From positions 62,001-126,000 of the forward strand of contig NZ_BAIX01000004.1 in assembly GCF_000613405.1 (NCBI RefSeq): a DNA stretch of 64,000 nt, in the 5' to 3' direction. Position 1 is the first letter of the stretch, and each line of letters opens with the position of its first letter. Origin of the DNA: Hoylesella enoeca JCM 12259. GTDB taxonomy: Bacteria > Bacteroidota > Bacteroidia > Bacteroidales > Bacteroidaceae. Below are positions 54,200-63,984 of the stretch, in pieces. The translations under genes were made by a program, and so were the position numbers. The notes under the pieces were generated by a model. That model was not told where the DNA came from, did not search any database, and saw only the letters and a list, made by a program, of their open reading frames with translations.

Positions 54200-54678
54200 T
54201 TGTTTTCCATTCAATCATGCAAGTATTTCGACAGAAAAATGATTCTTTTTCTTTTCCCGATCAACAAACCATTGCATGAAGAAACAAGACAAAACACCTT
54301 CTTCTTAATTATGCAAATTAGAGCAGGAATACATCGCTTTTGATGCGAAAAACAGCGATCGAGCAATTGATTCATGCCATTTTGCCATGCGATTAACCGT
54401 TTATCAGAAGCTCGGAAATGGCTTTTTAGACAACGAAAAACAATCTTTTGCAGGTTCAAAATTGTCTATTTTATGTGTATTTACACACCATTCGGCGAAC
54501 AGCAAAAACACAGTTTACTGATAACCAACACTTTACAAAATGCTCATTTCTCGCGTATTTCCTCCCGATCGAAATCTTGCTGGAAAATAACGGAGTATTG
54601 ATGTCGTTATTTGATCAAATATTTTGACAAATGTCCAAGCCGAAATCAACTGACGCCTTGTGTGCAATTAATATTCTT

Positions 54679-55569
54679 TCAATCCCTACTAAACACGCCA
54701 TAAGGATCATTGTTTTTATACTTTTGCTTGACTTGGCGCTCTATGCCGTCATCTGTTTGTCCACGATCAGCCGCTTCGGGCATCTGCTGCGACAATGCTT
54801 CGGCCTGCTGCAAATCAACATGGGCGAGACTTTCATCACCGTTTTCCAGATGCAATGCACCGCGTTCTTTGAAAGCATCGATGCAAAACGGATTCACATC
54901 CAGCACTTTTCCGTAGGTCGCAATGGCTTTCTCGATATCGCCTTTGCGGTGTTCGATCCGTGCTTTGAGCAACAACACGTCTTCATTATCGGTGATATGA
55001 TCGAGCAACACATGCACATCCTCCTCGGCTTCAACCACCTCATCCATTTGCAAGAGCGTTTCGCCGCGCAACAGATAGGCATCGAAATAATCCGGTTTGA
55101 GCGTAATCGATTTGGTGAGCATGGCTATGGCGTTGACCGTGTCACCCTGCCCGAGACAGGCGCGAGCATATAGATAAGGTATCTGAGGATTCTCTCCGTC
55201 GAGCAACAAAGCCTTTTCGCACGTGTTGGCCATGGCTCCATAATCTTCCATCATATATGCCACATGGGCCATCCGAATCCAAATCTGCGCATTATCAGGC
55301 TGTGCATCGGCCAGTTTCTGCAATTGTTCGTAGGCCGGAAGCAGCTCACCCGCACTGATAAGAGCCTGCGACAGATAGTCGCGCACTTCTAAATCATCCT
55401 GCAATTCGAGTGCATGATTGAAACAATCTGCGGCAAAACGCACTTCGCCTGCACGCAAAGCCCGCACGCCATCATACTTCAACGTGTCGAAACTGCGCGC
55501 TTTCTCTTCTCTGATTTTCTCTTCCGGAGTCTCTTCCTTGCTTCCAAACAAGGCTCTAAAAATCTTCAT
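54679..55569 (-). CDS. Tetratricopeptide repeat protein
   Basis: 296 aa from MKIFRALFGSKEETPEEKIR (start 55569; a longer frame crosses the promoter). No signal peptide. About five or six TPR units follow: LRAGEVRFAADCFNHALELQ, AGELLPAYEQLQKLADAQPD, MEDYGAMANTCEKALLLDGE, GDTVNAIAMLTKSITLKPDY, KGDIEKAIATYGKVLDVNPF. It ends with a disordered Gln/Lys-rich tail. The partner is unknown. The promoter TATTTTTG is at 55597-55604. Confidence 0.88.
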   Translation of the reverse strand: MKIFRALFGSKEETPEEKIREEKARSFDTLKYDGVRALRAGEVRFAADCFNHALELQDDLEVRDYLSQALISAGELLPAYEQLQKLADAQPDNAQIWIRMAHVAYMMEDYGAMANTCEKALLLDGENPQIPYLYARACLGQGDTVNAIAMLTKSITLKPDYFDAYLLRGETLLQMDEVVEAEEDVHVLLDHITDNEDVLLLKARIEHRKGDIEKAIATYGKVLDVNPFCIDAFKERGALHLENGDESLAHVDLQQAEALSQQMPEAADRGQTDDGIERQVKQKYKNNDPYGVFSRD

Positions 55570-55694
55570 TTTGTTTGTGTTATAAGAATTATAACGCAAA
55601 AATACGATAATTCCAAGTAAGCCCAAAACGATTCCTGAATAATTTATAACACGCTGATTGCAAACAATAATTTACTTAAAAAACGTCGGGACGA

Positions 55695-55726
55695 TTTGGG
55701 ATTTCAAGTCGGTTCGTCTATCTTTG
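55695..55726 (+). promoter_or_regulatory. Promoter giving a near-leaderless mRNA
   Basis: TTTG at 55695-55698, exactly 20 bases, then TATCTTTG at 55719-55726. The ATG follows at 55734, only 7 bases after the box, so transcription should start at about the start codon. Confidence 0.7.
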
Positions 55727-55733
55727 TCCTGCA

Positions 55734-56444
55734 ATGAAACGACATACACTCATCATATCAGCCCTGTTTTGCTGCCTATCAACCCATGCACAAGAGGTGA
55801 AAAGAGACCTTTCGCCGGTGATCTCTGCGCAGCAACCGATCTCATCGGCCGTTTCTCAGACGCGCGATGGCATCGTCTCTGCGACAGATAGATCATCCGT
55901 CGACTCATTACATCTGCCTACGCTCAACGCCAGCGGACAAGTGCAGCCGTTTCGTTTATCCCCACTTTATTGGGGCGGATGGTATTCTTGGAATCTGCAT
56001 CGCGGTCTGAATATCAATCTCGGAACCTCTGTCTTTGCCCAATTCGGTAAAAACGCACACCGCGGAGCAGGCTTCACACAAAGTGTTTCGGCCCAGTATG
56101 CCATGCCGATCACATCAAGACTCTCATTTGCCTTAGGCGGATATTTCAACCACATCTATTGGGCACACGACAGTTTTCGCGATGCCGGCTTATCGGGTAT
56201 GCTTGGTTATCGCTTCAACGAACACTGGGAAGCTTATTTATACGGTCAGAAATCATTGACCGACAACCGTCGCATCCCTTATCCTTTATATGATATGCAA
56301 ATGATTGGCGACCGCATCGGCGCTGCTGTCAAATACAATGTCAATCCCAATTTCAGTATCCAAGTCTCCGTAGAACAAGGTTGGCTTCCTCGCCCAAACA
56401 CCCTCTATTTCGACCAATACAATTATCCTGTGCCCAGGAATTAG
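55734..56444 (+). CDS. Outer-membrane protein, beta-barrel-like
   Basis: 236 aa with signal peptide MKRHTLIISALFCCLSTHAQ. A low-complexity Ser/Thr stretch is followed by alternating strands with many aromatics (YWGGWYSWNLHRGLNINLGT, RLSFALGGYFNHIYWAHDSF, AAVKYNVNPNFSIQVSVEQG). It is probably an outer-membrane protein of unknown function common in Prevotella. The start lies next to the promoter (see above). It stands alone. Confidence 0.8.
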   Translation: MKRHTLIISALFCCLSTHAQEVKRDLSPVISAQQPISSAVSQTRDGIVSATDRSSVDSLHLPTLNASGQVQPFRLSPLYWGGWYSWNLHRGLNINLGTSVFAQFGKNAHRGAGFTQSVSAQYAMPITSRLSFALGGYFNHIYWAHDSFRDAGLSGMLGYRFNEHWEAYLYGQKSLTDNRRIPYPLYDMQMIGDRIGAAVKYNVNPNFSIQVSVEQGWLPRPNTLYFDQYNYPVPRN

Positions 56445-56547
56445 CATCTGCGATTCCAAAGAAATAAGTCACTACTTTTGGCGATTGCGCATTTATAAAA
56501 ATCATCGTACTTTTGCTCGCGAGTATTGAAGCATTAATGATAACACG

Positions 56548-56845
56548 ATGAACAATAAAATTGAAAACAAACTGACCAATATGCCCGAGACGATGTTAAT
56601 CACGCTATGGGCGAAAGCTGAGGAGTCTAAACGTCCGGACGCTTTGCTCCGAGACGAAGTAGGAAAAGATGTAGAGTTCAAATGGTCTGTGCTTGATACG
56701 AAAGAGATGGAAACGTGGAACAACAAGATACGACTGGCGAAAGAATATTATATGAGCGACTCATGATAAGGGCCGCTTTCCTTTCATATTCAGGATGCTC
56801 TACCATATTACTTGGTTCTATCGGCATTTCAATCAACGCGTCGTA
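56548..56845 (+). pseudogene. Remnant of a COG3315-type SAM-dependent methyltransferase
   Basis: The first frame (56548-56766, 72 aa) reads PETMLITLWAKAEESKRPDA and LLRDEVGKDVEFKW, like the start of leucine carboxyl methyltransferase-type (COG3315) enzymes. The continuing FLSYSGCSTILLGSIGIS, matching the first part of the SAM-binding domain (hydrophobic-Leu-Gly), is in another frame from about 56762. It then ends at 56845, far short of the usual length of about 270 aa. So it is both frameshifted and truncated: a real remnant. Confidence 0.6.
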
Positions 56846-56955
56846 AAGCTGCAAATCGGCTGAAAATCCCCTTTGCGAAACCACAAGAATCGCAAGGGTA
56901 TATTCTTAATACAGAATAAAAAGGAGACGACAAATGAATATTCTTTATCTATTTC

Positions 56956-56987
56956 TTTGGTTATTTAAGAATGTTTACTTACCTTTG
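56956..56987 (+). promoter_or_regulatory. Promoter of module B leader
   Basis: TTTG (56956-56959), 20 bases, TACCTTTG (56980-56987), then GCGGGCGTTAATT. It matches the module A promoter at 6557 and continues into the same leader. Confidence 0.78.
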
Positions 56988-57004
56988 CGGGCGTTAATTC
57001 TTAG

Positions 57005-57199
57005 CCCCTAAGTTAGGGGGGGTCTGAACAAGAGCGAATTGATAATTGACAATTGAGAATTGATAATTCTGATATGATTAAAAGGACAAATATAAACAGC
57101 AACAGCGCGATGCAAAAGAACTTCGATTCTCTTGCATCTTTTAACGCTTTATATTTGCATATCTCGGAAAAAGTCTTAACACACACACACACACACACA
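57005..57199 (+). promoter_or_regulatory. Structured leader of module B with hairpins and (AC)n tract
   Basis: Same order as at 6589: hairpin CCCCTAA-G-TTAGGGG (57005-57019), TCTGAACAAGAGCGAATTGA, then the large stem-loop (outer arms 57086-57096 and 57148-57158; inner arms 57109-57120 and 57127-57138), then (AC)10A at 57179-57199. Compared with module A the inner and outer stems are kept with one mismatch each, while the loop and middle pair differ, so the base-paired parts look more conserved. Confidence 0.65.
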
Positions 57200-57269
57200 A
57201 TGCAGACGTGGTAACACCACAAATTTAAGTCTTCGCATACGCGCGCGCGTAGCGTGCCGTAACCATAGG

Positions 57270-57309
57270 CTGCAAAGGCTTTCCCGAGGGATTGCCTTTG
57301 CAGTTTTTT
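57270..57309 (+). terminator. Intrinsic terminator inside the module B leader
   Basis: CTGCAAAGGC (57270-57279) pairs with GCCTTTGCAG (57294-57303), followed by TTTTTT. It is 89 bases ahead of the small protein gene and downstream of the leader promoter. It would either make the leader a separate small RNA of about 315 bases or gate expression of the module. Confidence 0.85.
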
Positions 57310-57397
57310 CGTGTATTTCCATCAACGGAAAATCCCGAAAAATGAATGAGAATAGAGAGAATTAACTAAATATTTCAATCCAATCAAACAGGTTTTT

Positions 57398-57619
57398 ATG
57401 AAAAGAAAAGAATTAGAGAGACGGGCCTACTTAGCCCCCACACTTTCGGTTTACGCGATGCAGACCGAAAGTCAGTTCTTAGCAGGCTCAGAAGCCAGTG
57501 GCAACGCAGGCACAGGAGGCACAGGTACTGCCGATGGCGATGCCAAGCGCGGATGGATCGACGATGAAGAGGAAGAAGAAACCTCCTCCATTCCCACCCG
57601 CCAAAACCTATGGGACTAA
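57398..57619 (+). CDS. Small acidic protein of module B (paralogue of the gene at 6914)
   Basis: 73 aa: basic start MKRKELERRAYLAPTLSVYA, then QTESQFLAGS, a Gly/Thr-rich linker and GDAKRGWIDDEEEEE, ending in NLWD. The conserved blocks with the 6914 protein are MxRKxLExRAYxxP, QxES, GDAKxGW, the acidic run and the final Leu-Trp. No signal peptide. It is followed 37 bases later by the fimbrillin-like gene. Function unknown. Confidence 0.75.
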   Translation: MKRKELERRAYLAPTLSVYAMQTESQFLAGSEASGNAGTGGTGTADGDAKRGWIDDEEEEETSSIPTRQNLWD

Positions 57620-57656
57620 CAACAAACAAGTAAGAAACAATTAAAACAACGAAGAA

Positions 57657-59277
57657 ATGAAAACAAAGAAATACCTCTCCCTCGCAGCCCTCGCCCTTTT
57701 GATAGCAGGCTGCGCCAACGAAGAAGCAGACAACGGCAAGAAGACCGACGACACCACCGACAAACTTACCTTCATCGGCAGCATGATTTCCGAGCCGGTA
57801 AAAGCCGAAAGCGCTACCCGCACCTCCTTAGACGGAATCTTCCCCGGCACTCCCGGTCTGAACAATGTAACATTCTACTGGGAGGTAGGCGATGAAATCT
57901 GGCTCGACAACAATCAACATGCCCCGGCCGACATCACAGCCAAGAACCCCAATGCCAAATTCGATTTCACAACTAAGGGCGGCATCGGTGGCAATGAGCG
58001 CATGGTTTACTATCCCGCAAGAACGCCACGACCTATAATCAGGTAACCATCCCCACCGTACAAACCCAAACCGCCGCCAACAACACAGAGAAACTCGGCG
58101 AGAACGGCGACTGCGGCGTAGCCAAGGCCACCAAGGTTGCTTACCGGAAATATAAATTCACATTGAAGCACAAGGCCTCCTACCTCTGCCTGTTGCCCCG
58201 CAGTGCCAACAATTTCACGAGCGACGTAAAAGTTATATCTGTCAAAGTAACATCCGACAACAACATTGCCGGTACTTACACCCTGCCCAATACCGAGACC
58301 GGCGCCCTTACCGGCAGCGGTTCCTCGAAAGAAATAACCGTGAATGCCACCGGCGCCGAACTCTCCACCGCCACCACCGACCAATCGAAGAACGCCATCT
58401 ACGTCGTTATTGCTCCCGGCACACATAAACTGACACTTGAATATACGATAGAAGATTCAAAGACCAACGTTAAGGGAACAATCAAAAAGGCCATCGTACA
58501 GAAAGATTACAAAGAAAACACCGTCTATCCCCTCACGGCCAACTTAACAGTACTCGATTATTCAAGTTCGTTTACTCAATATTATATGTGGGATGCTGCC
58601 GAGGGAGAATATTTTTGGAAAGGATATGAAAACGAACAGCCCAGTACTGTTTGGGACAGCAACAATGGTAATTATCCTAAGAATAACAGTGATCCCCGTT
58701 GGTATAATGAAGATTTATCAGGATATCATAATTATAACGATAATATCGATCCTGCTGTCAAAGCCACACGTTCTTGCAAAGACTGCCCCAATATCAATGA
58801 AGTGTTATGGTATATTCATCGGGATTACGGCGATCCGCATTGGGATGATATAAACATTTGGGCAATGAAAGGACACCTTTATAAGCACGGAATGTGGTTT
58901 AAAAAGAAAGCAGCTATAGGTAGCAGTTTCAGTTCCGAGAAGGCTCCTGACGGAAGAGATTATAGGCGGACAAGAGATCTCTGTCATTACAATATCGTGC
59001 CCCCTCGTCTCTCAACCTCCCCACTCGCCAATCCTAGCGATTATTTCTTTTTGCCATCACTTGGTCGTTATTGGAACGACGATGGTAACTCGTTAATTTA
59101 GGTGTGTGCGGATCTTATTGGATAAGTACCCCATATTGGGGAACTACTTATCCAGATCCAAAATTTGTATACGAACTCGAATTAACAAATTATCAGTTAA
59201 GTATGTACGGAGCGGGACCGCGCTATTATGGATGCAGGATATGGAAACTTGACGGAGTGGATTACCCTCAACCGTAG
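57657..59277 (+). CDS. Fimbrillin-like surface lipoprotein of module B (two single-base frameshifts)
   Basis: Lipoprotein signal MKTKKYLSLAALALLIAGC, then a domain with TFYWEVGDEIWLD and MVYYPA. The frame then changes near 58019; one added A gives KNATTYNQVTIPTVQTQT. The middle continues through VVIAPGTHKLTLEY and WFKKKAAIGSSF to FFLPSLGRYW. A second break near 59096 leads to LGVCGSYWIST and a stop at 59277. The corrected protein is about 540 aa and aligns along its length with the one at 7168. Both breaks are one-base deletions. Probable surface or fimbrial subunit. Confidence 0.75.
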
Positions 59278-59298
59278 GAATGATATGACTTGCCGAAG

Positions 59299-59380
59299 AA
59301 TATGTATACATATTGCGCGGAATATGATATCATATTTGGCAGAATATGTACACATATTTTCGAGAATATGATATCATATT
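59299..59380. repeat. 22-bp-period array of AATATG...CATATT palindromes
   Basis: Four 16-bp palindromes start at 59299, 59321, 59343 and 59365, exactly 22 bp apart. They alternate between two forms: AATATGTATACATATT, AATATGATATCATATT, AATATGTACACATATT (one pair broken), AATATGATATCATATT. Spacers are 6 bp. It lies in the gap between the fimbrillin-like gene and the HU-like gene, just ahead of the latter. Confidence 0.88.
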
Positions 59381-59508
59381 TTTCGGCGAATGGAAACAAA
59401 TTTGTAACAGAGTGATAAACAGCGCATTACGGAACGATTGCAGTCCGCCCTGCCGGAGCGCTGAAAACCAAGCAAAAATGGGCGGAGAAACCAAAAACTT
59501 AGCAAATT

Positions 59509-59928
59509 ATGGCAAAGAAACCATTGGCCTACGTGCTCTACGAGCACATAGCGGGCACAGGCTCGCTGAAAGGCAAAACCGTTATTCAGGCGCGCGCCAC
59601 GGGTCGGCACCGCATCAGCCACCGCGATTTCTGCGAGGCCGTAGCCCGCGCCACCACCTTTACCGGCGCCGAAGTCGAGGCCGTTCTGCGCTTATCTGCC
59701 CAAGTGGCGAAAACATACGTAGAGAACGGCGACATCGTAGACTTCGGCGACTTGGGCACGCTGCGCCCCTCGTTCCAAAGCAAGTTGGTGGAAAAGGGCA
59801 AAGAGGAGTTCGATGCCCACAAACACATCGTTCGCCCGCGGGTCGGCCTCGTTCCCTCTCGCGCCTACTTCACGCTTCAAGGCGTAAACTACGAGCGTGT
59901 GCCGGCCAAGGAGAAGAAGAAGCCGTAA
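59509..59928 (+). CDS. HU-like DNA-binding protein of module B
   Basis: 139 aa: MAKKPLAYVLYEHIAGTG, the helical region HRDFCEAVARATTFTGAEVE, and the strand region VDFGDLGTLRPSFQSKLVEK followed by HIVRPRVGLVPSRAYFTLQG and a Lys-rich end. It is of the Bacteroidales HU-related group (DNA-binding, histone-like), and a more diverged relative of the protein at 8831. The start at 59509 lies about 130 bases after the palindrome array. Confidence 0.85.
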   Translation: MAKKPLAYVLYEHIAGTGSLKGKTVIQARATGRHRISHRDFCEAVARATTFTGAEVEAVLRLSAQVAKTYVENGDIVDFGDLGTLRPSFQSKLVEKGKEEFDAHKHIVRPRVGLVPSRAYFTLQGVNYERVPAKEKKKP

Positions 59929-59987
59929 GAGGTTATACCGGAAGCACAAACCGAGTGTAACTCCGCGCATAACGCGAACTTAATAGA

Positions 59988-60027
59988 ACCGTCGCCAAGC
60001 GATATTTTACTGCTTGGCGGCGGTTTT
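59988..60027 (+). terminator. Intrinsic terminator of module B
   Basis: ACCGTCGCCAAGC pairs with GCTTGGCGGCGGT (60012-60024), followed by TTTG. Confidence 0.85.
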
Positions 60028-60067
60028 GTTGGACTAATCTGTATTTAGTCCGGTATGTAGTAAAAAA

Positions 60068-60097
60068 TCCGCAGTGTAATTCAAACTACACTGCGGA
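60068..60097. terminator. Bidirectional hairpin TCCGCAGTGTA
   Basis: TCCGCAGTGTA and TACACTGCGGA form an 11-bp perfect stem with AAAAAA on its left and TTTT on its right, so it can act on both strands. Confidence 0.75.
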
Positions 60098-60173
60098 CTA
60101 ATTTTGCTCCTCTTGCAGCCCTTTATTTATCGGCGTTGCGAGAGGGGCGTTTTTGTGTTTCTGTGCAGGCAAG

Positions 60174-60480
60174 CTATGGCACATAGAACAGCATAAGCTC
60201 CACTCTTCGCCGCCTGACCAATCCCCTGAGCACTTTGCCTTTGTATCGGCAGAAAGAGACATACTCACGGAAGATATTCCTGTCGCCGGCTTCAATCTTT
60301 CGCAGTAGTCGGCTTTTGGAGTGCCTGCCGTAACCGAGCAACCTGCCTGTGCCGACATTGTAAAACAAGACGGTCAGCAGCAGCGCGTCTTTCCCATACT
60401 TTCTAAACACCCTGTACCGCTTGATAAGGTAGGCACGGAGCAGCGCGTCTGCCGTTCTTCTCGGTCAGTTCCACTACAAG
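60174..60480 (-). pseudogene. Truncated phage-type lysozyme-like gene
   Basis: The minus frame ending at 60174 reads ADALLRAYLIKRYRVFRKYG, KDALLLTVLFYNVGTGRLLG and AGDRNIFREYVSFCRYKGKV, like the C-terminal part of Bacteroidetes glycoside hydrolase (lysozyme) proteins. The catalytic N-terminal part is missing, and a one-base insertion breaks the frame near 60455. It is probably a remnant. Confidence 0.5.
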
Positions 60481-60529
60481 GCATTTGTCGTCGGGCATGG
60501 TAAACTTCGCCATCGCAAAGACCGAGCGC

Positions 60530-60617
60530 TCCTAAGATTCGCGTGATCTTTACGCCCGGCGTCGCGTTTAAGAAAAGACTCAAAGACGTGGCGTTTGAGA
60601 TGGTGAAGAAAGGATGA
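60530..60617 (+). pseudogene. 3' fragment of an HU-like gene
   Basis: The plus frame IRVIFTPGVAFKKRLKDVAF ending at 60617 looks like the last strand and helix of an HU-like protein (compare INIRFIPGKELKEAIAKA at the end of the gene at 8831). No upstream part remains in frame. Confidence 0.4.
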
Positions 60618-60643
60618 TTGAAAGGTGAAAAGGTGGAAAAGTG

Positions 60644-60683
60644 AAAGGGTGAAAAGATGGTGGTTAGTCTTTTCGCCCTTTTT
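60644..60683. terminator. Hairpin of recurrent type before recA 3' end
   Basis: AAAGGGTGAAAAG pairs with CTTTTCGCCCTTT, with one G-U-type change from the copies at 11036 and 21317. From 60684 to 60837 nothing else is seen. Confidence 0.5.
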
Positions 60684-60837
60684 CTGTATAGGGTAGGTAC
60701 GGTAGGTGCAGTAGGTGGATTTATCATTGCGCGTAGCGCAATCATTCAACATTCCTAATTCAACACTCCACATTCAAAACTGAGACGGCGGGGGTTCATG
60801 GACTGAACACCCGACGTCTATGTGTCAATCAGCCAAG

Positions 60838-61855
60838 TTATCGGGCTTTGTCGGCGATGGCCTGCTTGATGAGACCTTCAAGCTCCTCACACAGCTCGGG
60901 ATTATCTTTGAGAATGGCTTTGCTGCCATCACGTCCCTGCGCCAGTTTCGAACCATTATAGCTGAACCAACTGCCGCTCTTCTGAATGATGTTGTATTCC
61001 ACGCCAAGATCCAAGATCTCGCCGACCTTGGAAATTCCTTCGCCGAAAGTGATCTCAAACTCTGCTTTGCGGAAGGGTGGAGCAACCTTGTTCTTGACGA
61101 CCTTGACGCGGACTTGATTGCCGACGATCTGATCGCCATCTTTCAGGCTGGTTACCTTACGGATATCGAGACGCACGGAGGCATAGAATTTCAAGGCATT
61201 TCCACCGGTGGTCGTCTCGGGATTACCGAACATCACACCGATCTTTTCGCGCAGTTGGTTGATGAAGATACATGTGGTGTTGGTCTTGGCAATCGTCGAC
61301 GTGAGTTTGCGCAGGGCCTGGCTCATCAGTCGTGCTTGCAAGCCCACGGCTGATTCGCCCATATCGCCTTCGATCTCTTTCTTCGGTGTGAGCGCTGCCA
61401 CAGAGTCGATCACCAAGATGTCCACAGCACTGGAACGGATGAGTTGGTCGGCTATCTCCAAGGCTTGTTCGCCGTGTCGGGTTGCGAAATCCACAAGTTG
61501 TCGATATCCACGCCGAGTTTAGCGGCATAGAAGCGGTCGAAAGCGTGTTCGGCATCGATGAAAGCCGCAATACCTCCGGCTTTCTGTGCCTCGGCGATGG
61601 CATGGATGGCCAAAGTTGTCTTACCTGACGACTCAGGACCGTAGATCTCGATGATGCGCCCGCGGGGATAGCCGCCCACGCCGAGCGCCGCATCCAGTCC
61701 GATGCTGCCCGTGGGAATGACGTCTACTTGTTCGATCTTCTCTCTCCGAGTTTCATAATCGACCCTTTTCCGAAATCTTTTTCTATCTTAGACATGGCAG
61801 CCTGCAAAGCTTTCAGCTTCGCTTCCTGCACATTGGGTTCTGTTGATTCTTTCAT
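60838..61855 (-). CDS. recA: Recombinase RecA (two single-base frameshifts)
   Basis: RecA coats single-stranded DNA and drives recombination and the SOS response. Start [18 protein letters not shown] at 61855. Walker A is [14 protein letters not shown], Walker B region [20 protein letters not shown], loop L1/L2 region [20 protein letters not shown] and [13 protein letters not shown]. Two frame breaks occur, near 61767 ([15 protein letters not shown] restored by one A) and near 61468 ([13 protein letters not shown] restored by one G). The corrected length, about 339 aa, is normal. As recA is nearly always intact in free-living bacteria, both breaks are most likely sequence errors. Confidence 0.95.
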
Positions 61856-61968
61856 AAATTAAATGTATTGTCTGCCGAACGCTTCCTCACCTTACCCTGT
61901 TGGGAGATGGAAATAGCTGTTGGCAGGTTTAATGTGAGATATTTGAATATGTTTGCTATGATTATTCC

Positions 61969-63230
<1,262 letters not shown>

Positions 63231-63236
<6 letters not shown>

Positions 63237-63373
63237 AGTTCACAATTGATAATTAATATTTGATTCGTTGTTCATCATTCGCTGTTCTTTCCTTGATTCA
63301 CCACTCACGCATCATCACTCGACATCGAAGTTGTCCACTTCCTGATTATAGAGATGAATTGTGAACTATGAAT
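63231..63373. repeat. 17-bp inverted repeat at the start and stop of adjacent genes
   Basis: ATTCATAGTTCACAATT (63231-63247) is inverted at 63357-63373. The first arm covers the start codon of the saccharopine dehydrogenase-like gene; the other arm covers the stop codon of the DUF6621-like gene. The 109 bases between are made of TTCATCATTC-type units. In a read-through mRNA the arms would pair over the start codon. Confidence 0.6.
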
Positions 63374-63971
63374 TGCCCTCGATTTCCTCTCCTCTGATCC
63401 CCAATGCGTTCATCAGCGAGTAACCGAGAATCTCTTGGCGGAAATTGCCGCCTTCCATCGGCTGCATGGCAAAGACGGTGACACGCTTAGAATCGTCGAC
63501 ATATCGGAGTGCTTGACGGACATCGTCATACACGCCGGCGCTCTCCACATTGGGAATGAGCATCACCCGACGCACTTCCTGCTGCGCACAGGCGGTCTGC
63601 AAAATATCGATCAACATGTCGTCTTTGCTCACCATGGCTTCCACCGGAAGCGCATCGATCACAAACTCTCCCAAATGGTCTCGGAAAGCCTTCCCCCTGA
63701 GTTCCTGTTCATAATCGGCCGGCACAAAGTTGTCCAGCGCCTTGCTGTCTCGGTCATGAAGCAACACCACCTGTGTCCGGTTTTCACCTTCGCGCAGCCC
63801 ACCGTCGAGCGCGATGCAATCGACCCATCTTGCCAAGTCTGCCTGCGGGATATGTCGTCCGATCATACGCTCGAAGTTGACAATGAGATTGAATGCCACT
63901 TGGTCTATGTAATCGGCATCGGCAATGATCAAATTCTCACTCCATGGGGTTTGTGTCGTCTCATTTTTCAT
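63366..63971 (-). CDS. DUF6621-like protein of unknown function
   Basis: 201-aa cytoplasmic protein without signal or membrane helices: WSENLIIADADYIDQVAFNL, FERMIGRHIPQADLARWVDC, IALDGGLREGENRTQVVLLH, GEFVIDALPVEAMVSKDDML, ending NALGIRGEEIEGNS. It resembles a conserved Bacteroidales family (DUF6621; not certain). The Asp-rich LIIADADYID recalls a phosphate- or metal-binding loop, but no activity can be assigned. The promoter leaves almost no leader. Confidence 0.7.
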   Translation of the reverse strand: MKNETTQTPWSENLIIADADYIDQVAFNLIVNFERMIGRHIPQADLARWVDCIALDGGLREGENRTQVVLLHDRDSKALDNFVPADYEQELRGKAFRDHLGEFVIDALPVEAMVSKDDMLIDILQTACAQQEVRRVMLIPNVESAGVYDDVRQALRYVDDSKRVTVFAMQPMEGGNFRQEILGYSLMNALGIRGEEIEGNS

Positions 63972-63976
63972 TGTTG

Positions 63977-63984
63977 CAAAGATA
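63977..63984 (-). promoter_or_regulatory. -7 box of the DUF6621-like gene, near-leaderless
   Basis: TATCTTTG on the minus strand, only 5 bases before the ATG at 63971. Confidence 0.6.
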
